Source of the DNA: Candidatus Treponema merdequi
GTDB taxonomy: Bacteria; Spirochaetota; Spirochaetia; Treponematales; Treponemataceae
Assembly (NCBI GenBank): GCA_018064525.1
Contig: JAGHVB010000021.1
Location: 1 to 51,726 of the forward strand
Length of the DNA: 51,726 nucleotides
Direction of reading: 5' to 3'
Each line of letters opens with the position of its first letter. Position 1 is the stretch's first letter. Under the pieces are notes generated by a model. That model was not told where the DNA came from. It saw only the letters and a list, made by a program, of their open reading frames with translations, and ran no database searches. Positions 41,168 to 51,631 of the stretch are shown here, in pieces. The translations under genes were made by a program, and so were the position numbers.

Positions 41168-44100
41168 ATGAAAAAGTTTTTTCTGTCATTTTTCGTATTA
41201 ATCTCTGTTTTTATTTTTGTTGCATGTGAAGTCGGAATGGGTTCTGCATTAGACCTTGAGGCTCCAGAGATTACGATTACTTCGCCTCTTGATGGAGATA
41301 ACGTTCATAAAACCATAACTCTGGAAGGAACCTGCAGAGATAATCTTCGTGTTACAGAAATCGATGTTTCAGAACGCGCTCAGGATGGAACTATGATATG
41401 CCGCGGTAAGGGTGTTATTCATGGGGAAAGATGGTCCTGTGATATTTCACTTGAAGAAGGTGACAGATTTATTATTTGTACTGTAAAGGATGCTGCCGGA
41501 AACTCTTCTCCAAGATCTAAAGCCGTTTTAACTTTAATTGTTGATGAAACTTCTCCAACTGATAAAGGCTGGTACATTATCAGGGGAAAAAATATTTCAG
41601 TTAACTTTATGTCACGAAGTAAACTTGAAAGTGTTGATTGCGATCTTGCGACAAATAAATACATTCCACAGAATGAAGGTTTTTCAATTAACGGTCACTT
41701 TGAAGATGCAATAAGCGTTGCCAGTGCTACAGTCAATCTTTATGAAGATGATTTTTCAACTCCGTTTATTTCAAAAACTGTTACAGCAGCTTCCATTACA
41801 AGCGGTTCCATTTATGCTCCGCAATGGGATTTTACACATGATGAACTTGTTTCAAAAAAGAGTTCTCTCAACAGTGGAAAACATTATATTAAGGTTGCTT
41901 ACGAAGTAGCTGATGAAGCTGGTAATAAATCAAGAAGTGATGTCGGTTATCTTCTCTGGTATCCGGAAAGTGATATTCCTGGTATTCAGCAGAGTGCAAC
42001 AGAAAATGAAAAACTTCTTGTTAATGCCGGCAGTGCTATTCCAGTTCATTTCTTTGATGATGATGAACTTAAAGAAGTTGCGTATGCATTTATTTCTGAA
42101 GAAGAAAAAATAAATAACAATCTTTCATACGAAAATATGAACACATATCTCCTTGATGGAACTCATAATGTGACAATTGCCCAGGGAGAATCCGAATATC
42201 CGTTACAGATTTCTACAACAAAAGATGATGGAAAAGCTTTCTCGTCTGGTATTTATTTTATTCTTGCCTATGTAAAAGATATTAATGAAAATGAAAAACG
42301 CCGTTTTATCGAAGTGAACCTGATGGACGCTTCAAAGCCGATGCTTATCATTACATCGCCTCTTGAAAATGAGCGTCCTTCTGTAGTTGCAGGAGCAGGT
42401 GGTGTTGCTTCTGTATTTAAGTTTATTGGTAACAGTTATGATACAAGCGGAAGTAAATGTGTAAAGATTGCATATATTCCGGAATATGGAACTTATAAAA
42501 CTGCAGCTGATAAACAGAAACGTGCAAAAGATATTTTTGAGAATGAATCTCTGGCAGCAAACGGAGAAATTGTTAAAACATATACTTTCCCTTCTGATAA
42601 ACCGCGACCGGATCCGGAAAATAATATGATTATGGAACCGTTCGAATTCTCTTTTGATCTGCTTACAGACTTCCCGACAGAAATGAATAAATCAAAGTTC
42701 TTTTTAATAAGACTTGAAGATATTGATAAAAATATTGTAGACAAGCAGATGATTGTCAGTGCTGATGATGATAAGCCTGAAATTGAAATCGCAAGTCCAA
42801 AGAATGATATGATGGTTGTTGATTATTCCAGCCAGAGTCTGCTGTTAAAATTCAAGGCAGTAAAAGCATCGGGACTTGGCATTAAGCCGGAATCTTATTG
42901 CGTAAAAAGAATTCCTTCTGGCAATAATCAGAACGATAAAGACTTTGAATGTACTTTTGCAAATGGAAAACTTTCCTGGGATGATCCTGTAAAAAAAGAA
43001 TATGTTACGGTTTCAATTGACAAATCTACGTTAACAAAATGGGCGTGCGGATTTGAAGGTTATTCTGTAGATCCTCAGCCGATATTTGAATTCATTGCAG
43101 CTGATATTCTCGGTAATGAAGGAATGAATCGCAGAACTGTTGTATTAAGTCCGCTTCCTGTTCTTGAATCAGTTTCGATTGATCAGGCTGGCAATAAGAC
43201 ATATCCGTTGGGAACTGTAATTTCGTTCCAGGCAAAATTTTCTGATACTGTAAAAGTAACAGGTACTCCAAAATTAAAGCTTTCCGGTCTTTCAAAAGAT
43301 GGAAGCAGTTATACAACTTATGCAGATTATGTAAGGGAAGAAAATAATTCAGATACAATCAAGTTTACATATACAGTTGAGAGCGGAGTAACTGCTTCAG
43401 AAATTTCCTGCAGCGGAGACAGCATTGTTCTTGAACCTGGAACGAAAATTGTTACAGGAACACAGGGTACAGGTGATGCAATAATTAAATTTGTTGATGG
43501 AAACAACTTCTGGGATTCTGCAGATCCTGATGTAAGACGAAAAGTTGGTCTTGATGGAATTCTTCCTGTAATAAACAGTATTAAATTAAACAGCATATCA
43601 GGCGTTAGTCCAAAGACAGATGGAAAATATTATGCAAGTGCAAACCGTGATGTTTTAATTGATGTTGAATTTTCAGAACCTGTCGTAATCAGTGGTAATG
43701 TATATTTAAAGACTACTGCTGCCGGTGTTGTAAACTTTAAACAGTATTCGATGAGTACTGATAAAAAAACTATTACTTATTCTTATAAAGTTGCATTAAA
43801 AGATCAGGATATAGGAAATCTTATCGAGACATTTAACAATGTTGAACTGACTTGTGATACAACAGGATGTTTTGAACTTGATTCAACAAAATCAATCAAG
43901 GACGAAGCCGGAAATAACCTGAACTTAAGTAATACAGTCAGCAATAATTTAAAGACTGTTTTTGATACGATAAAACCAAATAAACCGATTGTTCCTGTCA
44001 TTGAAATTGAAAATGAAACCAGTCATCAGTTTGTAAATAAAGGAACTTGCAATAAACCTCCGCGATATGAAGTTAATATCAATTCTGATACAGATATTGA

Positions 44101-46456
44101 AAAACTTGAAATATCAATTGATAACGGACAGTCTTGGATTGATTATACAAAAAAAACAGCTCCTTCTGCATCTGATTCATGGGTTTGGGGAACAGATTCT
44201 TATGATTCTGGAAAACTCAAGATTAAAGATGGTGGAACTTATCATGTAATTGCACGTGCTACAGATAAAGCAGGAAATGTTTCTGATAACACAGATGCGA
44301 TTGATGTTCAGTATAATGACCAGTTCCCGGAAATTCTTGATATAAAAATTGCAAATGAAAATGGAAGTTACAGCAAGGGTAAAACATTAAAATTCCAGAT
44401 TTTCCTTGCAGATACAGTTAAAGAATTTACAGAAGACAGTGCAAGCATAACATTTGAAACAATTAATTCTGTAACAGGATCTGTTGGTAAACGAACAGTT
44501 AAAGTTCGTGCTCCGGTTTTAAAAGATGGAAAATATGTTGATCCTGAAGATGATACAAAGGAATTTAATTTTGCAATTCTTGAATTTGATCATACGATTT
44601 CTGATGAAAAATCGGGTACACAGAAGATAGACGTGTATAAAGGTATCCGTATTTCAGCTGTAGATTTAAACGGATTACAGGATAAATATGATAACAAGCA
44701 GACAGCAGTAACTACTGCAAAAATCAACAGTCTGACAGCAGTTCCATCAGATGCAAGTAAGGAAACCGGCTGTTACAGACCAAGTATTAACGCAGATGGA
44801 TTTGTTCCTGAGATTTCTGCAAAAATACCTGTTGATAATGGAATTTGTACTGGAAAAGATTCTGAAGGTAATTTTATGATTACTTTGACTTTTGATGAAG
44901 AAGTTTCAAAAGAGTCTGGTAATATTATCCTTCAGCGTAAAGGTGCCTGGGGTATTCCTGCTGTGATGACAGTTACCGATTTTAACAGAGTTTATAACAG
45001 TTCTTCTTTAACAAGTGCTGATAAAGAAAAACTGATGGTAACCCAAAACGGAAATGGAACCGGAAATGAAGAACTTGATTCAAGAACTGGTATCGCAATT
45101 GGTCCGTATAAAAAAATTACCCATGGTTTAAAATTTGCAGACATTCATGGTTATGAAAAAGAAATTTCGTCTAAGAATGTTTATCTGCCGGATACAGATA
45201 CAAAATATGTTCTTGATTTTAACCTTGGTTTATTTAGCGGAGAAACAAAACTTGATCCTCATGGAAAAAATGTAACAGCAAAAGTTTCTGATATCAGGGC
45301 TGTGTTTGAAAAAGCAGGATATCATAGACATACTTTACAGATGAATTCATCTTATATCAAACAGGATTCTTCGAACAAGAAAGTTTGGTATGTCTCATTC
45401 CCGAAGAATGAATTTTACAATGCAGATTATGACTCTAACGGAGACAGTATTCCTGATGGAATTGAATGGGAACTGATAATTGAACCTGGAACATTCCGTG
45501 ACTCAGTAGGTAATCTGTATGGAGGAATAAGTTCTGGAGAATATACTTTGTGGAGTGATAAAGCTGCAGCACCTGTTGTGCGTGTAGACAGATATTCTCA
45601 TGGCTGGGGTGCAATTGAACCAAAAAGCTCAGCAACAGTATATAGTGATGCAACTAAAACTAACTTCCAGGAAATTACAGAAAATACAATACGAGGAGGG
45701 ACTGTTGCCGGTAATTCTGGTGGAAAACTTGAACCAACTGGATATGCCCGCGTAAGAATTGATTCTCAGACACCAGGGGCTGTAATTGACTATACTGTAA
45801 TTAATAAAGGTGCTTTTGATGCAACTACAGGTAAAGTTGCAACAGGCAGCTCAGCAGCAAATATCAGCTGGATGAAATATACACTATCTTCTGGAATAAA
45901 TGTAAAAGACGGTAATACAGGTACAAGTACTTCATCTTCTGCAGGTAATTATAAAACAGGTTTGTCAAATCAGAATTGTTCGCTTTCTTACATTGAAGAT
46001 CTTGATTCTCTTCCTTCATCAATAACTCAGACAAACAGCAGCAACGGCATAATTTTTGTTGTAGGAGACGGTGACTATAAGACAGCCCGAAAGGACTATG
46101 TAGTTGCAGTTGCAAGAAAAACTCCTTTGACTACTTCTGGAATGGGTTATGAAGGGGTATTTAAGACTGTAATCTATTCAGAAAACTTCAATAATTCTAA
46201 CTCACAGCTTTGTATTGAGGGCGGAACATTTATGGGTGGAGAACCAAGTGTTTCAGGATTCCCTGTAAGAGACGTTGCATTGCCAAGTTTTTCTAAAAAC
46301 TGTTACAAATCAGGTGACAAGCAGTTTATCTGGAATTCATATGAAATTGTAAGTACAAAATGGTCAATTCTGTTATACGGTGGAACGAACAGTCAAAACT
46401 ATCCATATTCAAGTTATGGACAGGCAACCTATGTAAATGATTACTTCCATTATTAA
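41168..46456 (+). CDS. Giant Ig-like repeat lipoprotein, paralogue 1
   Basis: This 1762-residue protein has a lipoprotein signal peptide with lipobox FVAC (cysteine about residue 20), directly followed by EVGMGSALDLEAPEITITSP. It then runs through many bacterial Ig-like (Big/fibronectin-like) modules with the recurring turns DAAGN, DEAGN and DKAGN, including LEISIDNGQSWIDYTKK. The C-terminal 150 residues are distinct, rich in Ser, Asn, Tyr and Trp. It is anchored in the outer or inner membrane and probably displayed on the surface as an adhesin-like stalk; no enzyme motif was seen. It is followed after 15 bases by a paralogue. Confidence 0.85.
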   Translation: MKKFFLSFFVLISVFIFVACEVGMGSALDLEAPEITITSPLDGDNVHKTITLEGTCRDNLRVTEIDVSERAQDGTMICRGKGVIHGERWSCDISLEEGDRFIICTVKDAAGNSSPRSKAVLTLIVDETSPTDKGWYIIRGKNISVNFMSRSKLESVDCDLATNKYIPQNEGFSINGHFEDAISVASATVNLYEDDFSTPFISKTVTAASITSGSIYAPQWDFTHDELVSKKSSLNSGKHYIKVAYEVADEAGNKSRSDVGYLLWYPESDIPGIQQSATENEKLLVNAGSAIPVHFFDDDELKEVAYAFISEEEKINNNLSYENMNTYLLDGTHNVTIAQGESEYPLQISTTKDDGKAFSSGIYFILAYVKDINENEKRRFIEVNLMDASKPMLIITSPLENERPSVVAGAGGVASVFKFIGNSYDTSGSKCVKIAYIPEYGTYKTAADKQKRAKDIFENESLAANGEIVKTYTFPSDKPRPDPENNMIMEPFEFSFDLLTDFPTEMNKSKFFLIRLEDIDKNIVDKQMIVSADDDKPEIEIASPKNDMMVVDYSSQSLLLKFKAVKASGLGIKPESYCVKRIPSGNNQNDKDFECTFANGKLSWDDPVKKEYVTVSIDKSTLTKWACGFEGYSVDPQPIFEFIAADILGNEGMNRRTVVLSPLPVLESVSIDQAGNKTYPLGTVISFQAKFSDTVKVTGTPKLKLSGLSKDGSSYTTYADYVREENNSDTIKFTYTVESGVTASEISCSGDSIVLEPGTKIVTGTQGTGDAIIKFVDGNNFWDSADPDVRRKVGLDGILPVINSIKLNSISGVSPKTDGKYYASANRDVLIDVEFSEPVVISGNVYLKTTAAGVVNFKQYSMSTDKKTITYSYKVALKDQDIGNLIETFNNVELTCDTTGCFELDSTKSIKDEAGNNLNLSNTVSNNLKTVFDTIKPNKPIVPVIEIENETSHQFVNKGTCNKPPRYEVNINSDTDIEKLEISIDNGQSWIDYTKKTAPSASDSWVWGTDSYDSGKLKIKDGGTYHVIARATDKAGNVSDNTDAIDVQYNDQFPEILDIKIANENGSYSKGKTLKFQIFLADTVKEFTEDSASITFETINSVTGSVGKRTVKVRAPVLKDGKYVDPEDDTKEFNFAILEFDHTISDEKSGTQKIDVYKGIRISAVDLNGLQDKYDNKQTAVTTAKINSLTAVPSDASKETGCYRPSINADGFVPEISAKIPVDNGICTGKDSEGNFMITLTFDEEVSKESGNIILQRKGAWGIPAVMTVTDFNRVYNSSSLTSADKEKLMVTQNGNGTGNEELDSRTGIAIGPYKKITHGLKFADIHGYEKEISSKNVYLPDTDTKYVLDFNLGLFSGETKLDPHGKNVTAKVSDIRAVFEKAGYHRHTLQMNSSYIKQDSSNKKVWYVSFPKNEFYNADYDSNGDSIPDGIEWELIIEPGTFRDSVGNLYGGISSGEYTLWSDKAAAPVVRVDRYSHGWGAIEPKSSATVYSDATKTNFQEITENTIRGGTVAGNSGGKLEPTGYARVRIDSQTPGAVIDYTVINKGAFDATTGKVATGSSAANISWMKYTLSSGINVKDGNTGTSTSSSAGNYKTGLSNQNCSLSYIEDLDSLPSSITQTNSSNGIIFVVGDGDYKTARKDYVVAVARKTPLTTSGMGYEGVFKTVIYSENFNNSNSQLCIEGGTFMGGEPSVSGFPVRDVALPSFSKNCYKSGDKQFIWNSYEIVSTKWSILLYGGTNSQNYPYSSYGQATYVNDYFHY

Positions 46457-46471
46457 TAAGGAGAATGCGAT

Positions 46472-49400
46472 ATGAAATTAATTAAAGATTTATTAAAAAC
46501 AATTTTAGTAGTATTTACTTCTCTTTTGTTAGTAACCTCGTGCGAAGTAGGATTGGGAGAAGCTGTAGATCTTGAGGCACCGTCAATAAATATTGAAACT
46601 CCGGCGCCTACTGCAATAGTTCAAAAAGACTTGCAGATAAAGGGAACTGTTTCTGATAATGTCGGTGTAACAGAAATGACTGTTTCACTTGCGGCAGAAA
46701 ATTTTTCAACAATTGAATACAGATGGAGCAATGGCTGGACAGTATTTGAAAACGGTATCTGGAAAGAATATAAAGGTGCAACCTGTGAAGGAAAACCGAC
46801 AAATTTATTTTGGACAATTAATGTAAATATTCCGGAAAATTTTGAAAAGAAAGATTTTATTCTGACAACAATTGCAAAAGATGAATTTGGAAATCAGAGC
46901 AAAAATTCAAAAGATGAACGCTTGATTACAGTTGATGGTGTAGAACCTAGTGCAGAAGTAACAATTGAAAAAGCGTTGTTTAAAAAATATTCAGATGCTG
47001 AAAGTGTTTATTCATCATGTACATTACGTGATAATTCAATTCTCGATAAACTTGTAAATGGAAATTTTGCTGTTAAAATAAATCAGAAAGAAAATGCAAG
47101 ACTTGGACAATTTAAAATAATTTTTGATACAGTTACAGATTCTTCAATTCCATCTGTTGCAGAACAGGGTGATCTGTTTGCAATGCCGAATGTTTATCAG
47201 GCATTAATTCCAAGTTCTACGAGAAGTTTTGAAATTAATGTAGAAAGAAGTCAGCTTAAAAATGAAATTCAAAACGGTAAACATCTTCTTCGCGTTGTGA
47301 CAGAAAGTTTTGATGAAGCCGGTAATATCGAAAGAAAGGTTCAGGGATTTTTTATTTATTATCATGAAGCAGATGCTCCGTGGACACAGATGAGTCTTGG
47401 CGACAATGTTTTTGATGACAGCAAGAATCAGAAAGAGGTTTATCCAAGCTGTATGCTTCAGGGAAATGCTTATGATGATGACGGATTAAAATCTGTTGAT
47501 ATTGAATTGTGGATTTACAAAAACTTTGTATGGATGCGTGATGAAAGCCGTACACAGCATATTGATCTTGAGGCAGATGATTATCCAAAAAACAACGTCT
47601 GGACAATTTATGCAATCTCTGATTCAAATCACTTTAAAGTTGTTTCTAAATGTACAGATATAAATGGTGCTGTAAGTATTCCTCTTGAAAAATTCTTTAG
47701 AATCTCTGATGTCAATCCGCCACAGATGGAAATTACAGAACCTAAATCAGGTGATGTTGTTTTAGGAAATTCAAACGGCAAATTTACATTAAAGGGACAG
47801 GTAAAAGATGATGGTCCGGTTAAGTCTCTTAAGATGGTACGCATTGCAAACAAGAATAAGGGAAGTGATAACTTCTTGAAATATTTCTCCGGTTCATATC
47901 AGGGCTGGACATCTGAACTTGACGGAAACAAAGTATTCGAAATTAATCTTATTGGTTCCGGAGTGCCGGAAGGCGGCTATTGTACTTATGAAATAAATCA
48001 GGAATTTAATCTTTTTGGAACCGAAAGTAATTCTTTTGGAATCAATGGTACAGGTACAAATGTAAAAGAAATTGAGGCTGGAGAAGGAAAAAAAGATGTT
48101 ATCGTAGAAACAGTTTATTCTACAGAAAATTTAAAGAATCAGACTCTGCTTTTCAGAGTAGAAGATACAAGTGGTTCTGTAGCTATTGAGACATTCTCAT
48201 TCCAGGGAGATGTAGAACCTCCTGTTTTGACAATTGATAATATTAATGTTGTTTCTCAGGAAAGTGGCTATGATAAGTCTAAGGCAGAATCTTATCCTCT
48301 TAATTCCGACAACGCAATAAAAACTTATAAGCGTAATGAAAGCAATATAATAACAGATAAAATATATTTTACCGGAACATGGAGTGATAATGCTGCTGCA
48401 CATTGGGGTGATAATTCAAAAATCGGTGAAATCTATTTATATAACAGTTACGGATTAATGGCCCCTGTAGTTAAAAATAGTAACGGTACATGGGAATCTT
48501 ATTTAATAACTCCTGAAGATACAACAACTTCAAGTGTACAGGCACTGATTACTGACTGGGGTGGAAATACTACAAAAGCAAGCGGAAGTTATTTTGTAAG
48601 CAGCAGTAAACCTGTGTTGCTCAGAGTAAACTCTTCTAAACAGGATGGAACTTATAAAGATGGTGACGAGATTATGATCGTCATGGAATATAATAAAAAA
48701 GTTACATTCGAAGGCGGATCTTCTGCACCTGAATTGATTTTGAATAATAATGGAAAAGCAACTTATTCATCTGGAAATGGTGAATCAAAGCATTACTATT
48801 ATTATAAAGTTGGTTCTGGAAGTGAAACTTCTTTGTCTGGAAAATTAAAGGTAAGCAGTTTAAATACAAATGGAAATACATGGAAAGACAATAACAAAGA
48901 AGAAGTTAAAGTTTTAACAATAAGTGATGGTATAAATCTTGATAAAATCAGATCAATTTATATTGATAACAATTCTCCTCGTATAGTAAAGATATCACCG
49001 GTTACCGGAGGATATTTTAACAAAGACAAGGAAATCTGGGTTCAGGCAGATTTTAATAAAGAGATTACTGTTAAAGATTTTTCAAAAACGAAACTTGTTT
49101 TGAATATTTCTGGTACGGGCAAGACAGAAACTTCTCTTGATGCTTTCTCTCAGTCAAGTTCTAAATCAGTTTTGTTTAAATATAAAATACTGGAAAGTGA
49201 TAATACTCTTGATACTGAAAATAAGATGTGTAAATTAAGATACACTCAGTTTATTCCTGGAGAAAATAATATTGTTGATATTGCAGGCAATGCAGTAACA
49301 GATGTGACACCGACAGATACAACTGATTATTTTAATTCTAATGCAGTTTATGTTGATACAAAAAAACCTCTTAAACCTTCAGTAACTGGCGTTGAAGATT

Positions 49401-51574
49401 TTGATTCAAAACATAAAATTTATTATACCTCAGTAAACAGCATACGTTTCGATAACTTTGAACCGGCTTCTGATGCCACAAGATACTACAGTCTTGATGG
49501 AGGAAATTCATGGATCAATTATTTATCAAATCCGGTCATCAGTCAGAATGGAACATATAAAGTCTGTGCAAAACAGATTGATAAGGCTGGAAACGAATCT
49601 GACATGTCTGATGTAGTAACTGTAAAAATTGATGCAGGAAATCTTTATACATCAATTTCCGCAGAGCAGCCTGACGGAACTTATAAAAACGGAAATGATA
49701 ATATTGTTGTAGTGTTATCGTTCAGAAATAAGATTTCTGCACAGAATGTAAAATTAAAATTAAACATTACAGATAAAGATAGAAATGCAAAAACTGTTTA
49801 TGCAAATTTAATATCACAGACTGATGATAAAAAATTAAGATTCAGTTATGAAATATCAGAAAGTGATTTCTGTTTTGATGCATTGAATGTAATGGAAATT
49901 GATTATGGTTCAAACGGATGGATTAAAGATGAATATGGAAATGTTGTTGCCGGAAAAGATGCTTCTACAGGAAGCTCTGTAACTGGAAATGTCGAGTATT
50001 CAAGTAATCCGGGTCTTGTAAAAAGCCGTACAATTAAAATTGTAAATGGTAGGCCGGTTGTAGAATCTATTACACTTACAAAACCATCTGGTGCTGTAAA
50101 TGTAAAACAAAGACAGCTCAGGATTAAATTCAATTCAGAAATTACAAAACAAAGCGGCAATTCACTTTACATTACACTTAAACAGGAAACTAGTTTTGAA
50201 GCGCCTGCAATGCTGTCAAAAACTCAGTGGGAACAGTGGCCTTCTGATATAACAAAATTTTATAAAGAAACAACAAATGGCTGGAATGCAAATACAGGTT
50301 CTCCGGATTTAGCTTCAAAGTATGTTTTGAAATATGAATTTGATACAGACAATACAGAGCTGGTTGGAAATATTAAAGCACTTGATGATGCAGATGCTGT
50401 ATCTATAACTGCAGACAGAGTTGTCGTTGATATGGGTTCAAATTACATTTATGTAGATGAAAATGACAGAACAGTTCTTGTTGTAGAGTTAAAAGATGAT
50501 TTTATTTTACCTGTACAAGGTGCTGATTATACTGTAACAATTCCTGCAGGCGTTGTAGAAAATTACATTAAAAACAAAAATGAAGAAGTGTTTGAAAATG
50601 CTAGTACAAAATATATAAGATCAAATCCGGGAGTTGAAACACCGGTAATTCGTATCAATAAAGTCAGTGAAACAATCAGTGGTACTTCAGTTACACAGAA
50701 TCCTACAACTACATTTAAGATTGACTGTCAGACTCCATTGGGTACAGATGATAAAATTTATTATAAGATTACTACTCAGGAAGATACTTATATTAAATTG
50801 ATTAATAACGGTGGTAATGATGTTACTATGGCATGGGAAGGAAGTACATCAAAAAAAATTACTGCTGCACCTAAGTTTACAAACTCAATACCTTCTAAGT
50901 CTGACATGCAGAATACAAGTCTTTCATCATTGGCAAAAAAAGCAACAGGCTCTTTAGGATCTGCTATTAATGGTTCTGATATGACAAAGAATAAGGGATA
51001 TATGGCTTTAATTTCTGCAACAGCTAAGAAAGGCTCTTCTTATTCTGATGAAATTGGAATGGAATTTGCCATGAGAACTATCATATTCTTAAAAGAAATG
51101 GAACAGTCATCTTGGGGAGGAGCTGCTACAGGTAAGGTTAAAAACCGATGTACACCTCCTGATGGTGATGAATGGGAGAATTGTAAGGCTAACAGATGGC
51201 TTCGCGGTGGAGATAATATTTCTGGTGGTGTCAGTACTGCAGACTTTCCGTTAACATGGGATGGTGATGACTGGAATGAAAATCCTAGAACCGTAAGGGC
51301 AATGACACCTTACAATAATACAGATGGTTTGTGGTATTGGATCAGCTGGAATGTTTCAACTACAGCTTATGTTCACTTTGTTGCTGGCAATATTCCAAGT
51401 GATGCAGATACAAATGGACCAGATCACTGGTGGTGGAGTTGTTGTGGTTGGGTTGGAAAGAAAGAACAGACTCCGGTTTATGCTGGTGAATGTACTGTAT
51501 TCCAGACTGATGCAAGTACAAATAATAACGGTTATTCTTTCTTAAATGAAGGAAAGCATAAAGTAAAAAGATAA
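46472..51574 (+). CDS. Giant Ig-like repeat lipoprotein, paralogue 2
   Basis: This 1700-residue protein has a lipobox VTSC (cysteine about residue 24) followed by EVGLGEAVDLEAPSINIETP, nearly the same mature N-terminus as the upstream protein. Ig-like modules follow in similar order, including RYYSLDGGNSWINYL and DKAGNESD. The C-terminal portion carries a Trp-rich, Cys-containing segment (NRWLRGGDN, DHWWWSCCGWVG) absent from the first paralogue and suggestive of ligand binding. The ribosome binding site AAGGAG lies within the 15-base gap, so the two are co-transcribed. The pair most likely arose by tandem duplication. Confidence 0.85.
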   Translation: MKLIKDLLKTILVVFTSLLLVTSCEVGLGEAVDLEAPSINIETPAPTAIVQKDLQIKGTVSDNVGVTEMTVSLAAENFSTIEYRWSNGWTVFENGIWKEYKGATCEGKPTNLFWTINVNIPENFEKKDFILTTIAKDEFGNQSKNSKDERLITVDGVEPSAEVTIEKALFKKYSDAESVYSSCTLRDNSILDKLVNGNFAVKINQKENARLGQFKIIFDTVTDSSIPSVAEQGDLFAMPNVYQALIPSSTRSFEINVERSQLKNEIQNGKHLLRVVTESFDEAGNIERKVQGFFIYYHEADAPWTQMSLGDNVFDDSKNQKEVYPSCMLQGNAYDDDGLKSVDIELWIYKNFVWMRDESRTQHIDLEADDYPKNNVWTIYAISDSNHFKVVSKCTDINGAVSIPLEKFFRISDVNPPQMEITEPKSGDVVLGNSNGKFTLKGQVKDDGPVKSLKMVRIANKNKGSDNFLKYFSGSYQGWTSELDGNKVFEINLIGSGVPEGGYCTYEINQEFNLFGTESNSFGINGTGTNVKEIEAGEGKKDVIVETVYSTENLKNQTLLFRVEDTSGSVAIETFSFQGDVEPPVLTIDNINVVSQESGYDKSKAESYPLNSDNAIKTYKRNESNIITDKIYFTGTWSDNAAAHWGDNSKIGEIYLYNSYGLMAPVVKNSNGTWESYLITPEDTTTSSVQALITDWGGNTTKASGSYFVSSSKPVLLRVNSSKQDGTYKDGDEIMIVMEYNKKVTFEGGSSAPELILNNNGKATYSSGNGESKHYYYYKVGSGSETSLSGKLKVSSLNTNGNTWKDNNKEEVKVLTISDGINLDKIRSIYIDNNSPRIVKISPVTGGYFNKDKEIWVQADFNKEITVKDFSKTKLVLNISGTGKTETSLDAFSQSSSKSVLFKYKILESDNTLDTENKMCKLRYTQFIPGENNIVDIAGNAVTDVTPTDTTDYFNSNAVYVDTKKPLKPSVTGVEDFDSKHKIYYTSVNSIRFDNFEPASDATRYYSLDGGNSWINYLSNPVISQNGTYKVCAKQIDKAGNESDMSDVVTVKIDAGNLYTSISAEQPDGTYKNGNDNIVVVLSFRNKISAQNVKLKLNITDKDRNAKTVYANLISQTDDKKLRFSYEISESDFCFDALNVMEIDYGSNGWIKDEYGNVVAGKDASTGSSVTGNVEYSSNPGLVKSRTIKIVNGRPVVESITLTKPSGAVNVKQRQLRIKFNSEITKQSGNSLYITLKQETSFEAPAMLSKTQWEQWPSDITKFYKETTNGWNANTGSPDLASKYVLKYEFDTDNTELVGNIKALDDADAVSITADRVVVDMGSNYIYVDENDRTVLVVELKDDFILPVQGADYTVTIPAGVVENYIKNKNEEVFENASTKYIRSNPGVETPVIRINKVSETISGTSVTQNPTTTFKIDCQTPLGTDDKIYYKITTQEDTYIKLINNGGNDVTMAWEGSTSKKITAAPKFTNSIPSKSDMQNTSLSSLAKKATGSLGSAINGSDMTKNKGYMALISATAKKGSSYSDEIGMEFAMRTIIFLKEMEQSSWGGAATGKVKNRCTPPDGDEWENCKANRWLRGGDNISGGVSTADFPLTWDGDDWNENPRTVRAMTPYNNTDGLWYWISWNVSTTAYVHFVAGNIPSDADTNGPDHWWWSCCGWVGKKEQTPVYAGECTVFQTDASTNNNGYSFLNEGKHKVKR

Positions 51575-51631
51575 AAAAAGTCGTGACATAATGTAAGTAT
51601 ACATAAAAACCCCTTTTACGGAATATGATAT

